Assembly (NCBI GenBank): GCA_023230565.1
Contig: JALNXD010000013.1
Coordinates: 15,792 to 79,791, forward strand
Length of the DNA: 64,000 nt
DNA from: Syntrophales bacterium
Lineage (GTDB): Bacteria > Desulfobacterota > Syntrophia > Syntrophales > UBA2210
Direction of reading: 5' to 3'
Both the position numbers and the translations under genes were made by a program. Every line of letters starts with the position of its first letter. Position 1 is the stretch's first letter. Positions 62,005-64,000 of this stretch are shown here, piece after piece. Below the pieces are notes generated by a model. It was not told the origin of the DNA and searched no databases. It worked only from the letters and a program-made list of their open reading frames with translations.

Positions 62005-63024
62005 TTAACGGACCGATTCTGCAACCTTTCCCTCGCCCAGTGATGTCAATTTGCCGGACATGATAAAATCGCGGATAATATCGGCATGATATTTCAGGTC
62101 ATCGGCCTTTATTCCAAAACCCTTCGCCGATTCGGATTTTCCTTTTTCCCTATCCCCTTCAGCCATAGTGCGCAAAATTTTGACCCTTTCTTCCAGGTGG
62201 CGGATTGCCTTCCAGAGCGAATATTCAATAACCTTGGACTGTCCCTCGAGAAGACTCTTTTCAGTGAAAGAGTGTCCCGTGTGGCAGACATAGCGGGCAA
62301 TCGGCTCATTGTCCCTCTTCCACATAACACCGCCGCATTCCGGACAGGTAAAAGGGGTTCTCCGGCCTAGCTTTTCCATCTCGTCCAGATCGGGTATATT
62401 GTACTCGGAATTTCTGATATCGGTCATAATGTCCTCAGGTACGTCGGAGGGTGCGCCGGCGGACTCACCCGATAAAGCGATTATTTTTTTGGCGATCCCC
62501 TCCAGTGGCAGCACATGATCGATTTTAACTTTAGAGATCGCCGTCTGAGGCATTTCCGGTGCTTCAGCCTCGGCAGGGTCCTGCACTATTGCAATGCCGC
62601 CGCATCGCTTTACGGCGGCAAGACCGCTGACGCCGTCATCGAGGTAGCCGGTCAGGAGAACTGCAATGACCCTGGTGGTGCAATATCCGGCGGCGGACCT
62701 GAAAAGAACATCGATGGAGGGGCGCATGCGATTTTCCCGAGGTCCGTGGATTACCCGCAGATGATTCTCATTGATCAGCAGGTGCCGGTTCGGAGGCGCA
62801 ATATAGATGACCCCCGGCCTCATTGTCTCCCCGTCTTCCGGGTGAAGAGCCTGAAGTGCTCCCTTGCCTGACAGGATCTGATCGAGTACGGACAGCCCCT
62901 TGGGAATATGCTGGACGATAAAAATTTTTGCCTTGAAATCCTTCTGAAAATACGAGACGATTTTGGACAGTGCTTCAACACCGCCGCAGGAAGCGCCGAT
63001 CACTATTATATCGCGGCTGGACAT
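62005..63024 (-). CDS. CheB-type methylesterase with C-terminal zinc ribbon
   Basis: A 339-residue protein starting directly with the CheB catalytic domain; the receiver domain is absent. The triad is intact: Ser in VIGASCGG, His in IVQHIPKG, Asp in LLTGYLDDGVSG. Residues about 225-260 have CPECGGVMW and YVCHTGHSF, a zinc-ribbon-like unit, followed by helices. Such stand-alone CheB proteins lie outside classical chemotaxis operons. The target is unknown. It contrasts with the CheB-CheR fusion at 21.6 kb, where the catalytic His is lost. Confidence 0.9.
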   Translation of the reverse strand: MSSRDIIVIGASCGGVEALSKIVSYFQKDFKAKIFIVQHIPKGLSVLDQILSGKGALQALHPEDGETMRPGVIYIAPPNRHLLINENHLRVIHGPRENRMRPSIDVLFRSAAGYCTTRVIAVLLTGYLDDGVSGLAAVKRCGGIAIVQDPAEAEAPEMPQTAISKVKIDHVLPLEGIAKKIIALSGESAGAPSDVPEDIMTDIRNSEYNIPDLDEMEKLGRRTPFTCPECGGVMWKRDNEPIARYVCHTGHSFTEKSLLEGQSKVIEYSLWKAIRHLEERVKILRTMAEGDREKGKSESAKGFGIKADDLKYHADIIRDFIMSGKLTSLGEGKVAESVR

Positions 63025-63072
63025 GGTGGCTGCCCTCCTTTCGAGCGCCTTTTGCCGGATGGACGTTCGCTG

Positions 63073-63894
63073 CTACTTTGTGCGGTCCTCCTTCTGAACG
63101 TTCAGTTCGCCGCCTAAAAGTACGATGTAGGAAGTAATGAAAAACCACAGCAGGAGAATGATCACGGCGCCCATGGAACCGTAGGTTTTGCTGTAGCTTC
63201 CGAAGTTGGCAACATAAAATGAGAAAAGGATGGATGCTGCGAGCCAGAGGACGGTCGCCGAAACTGATCCCCAGGAAAACCAGTTCCATTCGGCAGACTT
63301 TCTATCCGGGCAAAACCGGTAGGCCAGAGCCAGGCCTAAAATGAGAAAGAGCCCGAGCAGCGGCCAGCGCAGATAGGAAAAGGCGATGTCGAATACAGAC
63401 GTAAGGTTAAGCAGGCTCATAATAGCGGGGATGGCAATCACGGAAATGATGGCGATAAGCCCGAGGGCTATCGCACAGAAGGTCATGAGCAGGGACAGGG
63501 CATTCAATTTGATGAATCCCCTGCTTTCCTCTTCATTGTATACAATATTTAATGCGGTGATTAATGCTTTCATCCCCTTGTTGGCGCTCCAGAGGGTCAG
63601 CAGGATGCCCGCTATTGCACCGAGGCCGAGCGCGCCGCCGGAATGCCTGACGATCGTTTCGAGCTGCGTGCGAAGGATTTGATAGGCCTGCTGCGGCATG
63701 ACGCCACTTAAGGATTCGATCTGCCGCTGAAGTTCCTGCGGATCGGCTACAAGTCCGAAAATGGAAACTGCCGCGGCAATGGCAGGGAAAATGGCCAGGA
63801 ACCAATAAAAGGCAACGCCTGCGGCCACAATCGAAAGATTGTCTTTCGATTGTTTGTCCTTTACACTGACAAGGGTTTTGACCCCTGATGTCAA
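63073..63894 (-). pseudogene. YihY/RNase BN-like membrane protein, 5'-truncated by IS
   Basis: A reading frame of 273 residues with about six membrane segments of the YihY family: DNLSIVAAGVAFYWFLAIFPAIAAAVSIFGL, GGALGLGAIAGILLTLWSANKGMKAL, NWFSWGSVSATVLWLAASILFSFYVANFGSYSKTYGSMGAVIILLLWFFITSYIVLLGGEL. The usual 20-50 residues before KDNLSIVAAG are missing. The only start, a TTG at 63894, lies inside the terminal repeat of an IS3-type element. The insertion therefore removed the native start. Any product would depend on the IS-supplied TTG and promoter. The old RNase BN assignment of this family is not trusted. Confidence 0.8.
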
Positions 63895-64000
63895 TAATGG
63901 ACACCAAAAAAATAATATTTAAGCTGCATTCCTCCCTGCATGGAATTGCTGTTCATACATAACGGGGGATACGTAGCCAAGCCTCTTCTGAATCCTTTGC
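63879..64000 (-). mobile_element. End of an IS3-family insertion sequence
   Basis: The element runs off the right edge of the window. Its end reads, from 63879 on the plus strand, TGACCCCTGATGTCAATAAT then GGACACC, close in style to IS3-group terminal repeats (TGA...ATAGTGGACAC). The reading frame at 63919-64000 encodes a transposase C-terminus. Target duplication and the other end are not visible. Confidence 0.8.
63919..64000 (-). CDS. IS3-family transposase, C-terminal fragment
   Basis: The last 26 codons of a transposase, cut by the window edge. The ending RIQKRLGYVSPVMYEQQF is the typical end of the IS3 OrfB integrase-type transposase, where LGY-x-SP follows the DDE domain. Stop TAA at 63921-63919. 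Confidence 0.85.
   Translation of the reverse strand, partial: QRIQKRLGYVSPVMYEQQFHAGRNAA

Overview
The window looks like chromosomal DNA of an anaerobic deltaproteobacterium (Desulfobacterota), possibly a relative of Syntrophus or another fatty-acid or aromatic-degrading syntroph. This placement is inferred from gene content, not from a marker tree. The grounds are a siroheme-dependent (Ahb) heme pathway, a BadI/MenB-type ring hydrolase beside acyl-CoA ligase and ADP-forming acyl-CoA synthetase genes, a TlpA / small CXXC protein / ferredoxin-type membrane module, a sigma-54 regulator with a matching -24/-12 promoter, and a probable selenoprotein.

Layout. 0-5 kb: Fe superoxide dismutase, the TlpA-CXXC-4Fe4S redox module, a GAF/GGDEF diguanylate cyclase, and a small exported heavy-metal-associated (HMA) domain protein interrupted by an in-frame UGA followed by a good bSECIS-like hairpin. 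5-17.4 kb: one long minus-strand run carrying nearly all of the siroheme-to-heme route (precorrin-2 dehydrogenase, CcsA/HemX-like protein, hemA, hemC, a cobA-hemD fusion, ahbC, hemB, ahbD, one siroheme decarboxylase subunit) and ending in polA. 17.5-20.1 kb: prmA-rsmE-RDD operon, a long palindrome and tRNA-Phe. 20.3-21.4 kb: a divergent CI-like/Ner-like repressor pair, probably a phage remnant. 21.6-27.7 kb: a CheB-CheR-PAS fusion, a PAS histidine kinase and a NarL-type regulator; the first two have apparent frameshifts at their 3' ends.

28-32 kb: two cold-shock-domain proteins, a KhpA-like KH protein, two unrecognised small proteins, and a Na/Pi cotransporter-like protein. 32-41 kb: a site-2-type protease, a dienoyl-CoA reductase-like flavoprotein, an acyl-CoA ligase, a BadI-like hydrolase, a double TM2 protein, the alpha part of an ADP-forming acyl-CoA synthetase, and citrate synthase. 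These are plausibly joined in acyl-CoA metabolism. 41-51 kb: lytic transglycosylase, SMP-30-like lactonase, PEBP protein, inositol-phosphate synthase, a FecR protein with a Thr/Glu-rich tail, TrmO, a NifX-like protein with a zinc ribbon behind a sigma-54 promoter, its probable sigma-54 activator, and an MFS transporter. 51-64 kb: an AHSA1 protein, a SHOCT protein, a CopB-type ATPase, HflK/HflC, D-lactate dehydrogenase with a lactate permease, an endonuclease/phosphatase-family protein with a phospholipase D-VTT fusion, a CheB-type methylesterase, and a YihY-family gene cut at its 5' end by an IS3-family element that runs off the window.

By eye, 5.2-13.4 kb, about 21.6-25.5 kb and 51-64 kb use GC-richer codons than the rest. 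Repeats worth noting are a dispersed intergenic element sharing the core AAGCTCCTCATGCC in three places, a 29-bp-arm palindrome beside tRNA-Phe, and a GC-rich inverted element inside the heme cluster. No rRNA, CRISPR array or replication origin was seen.
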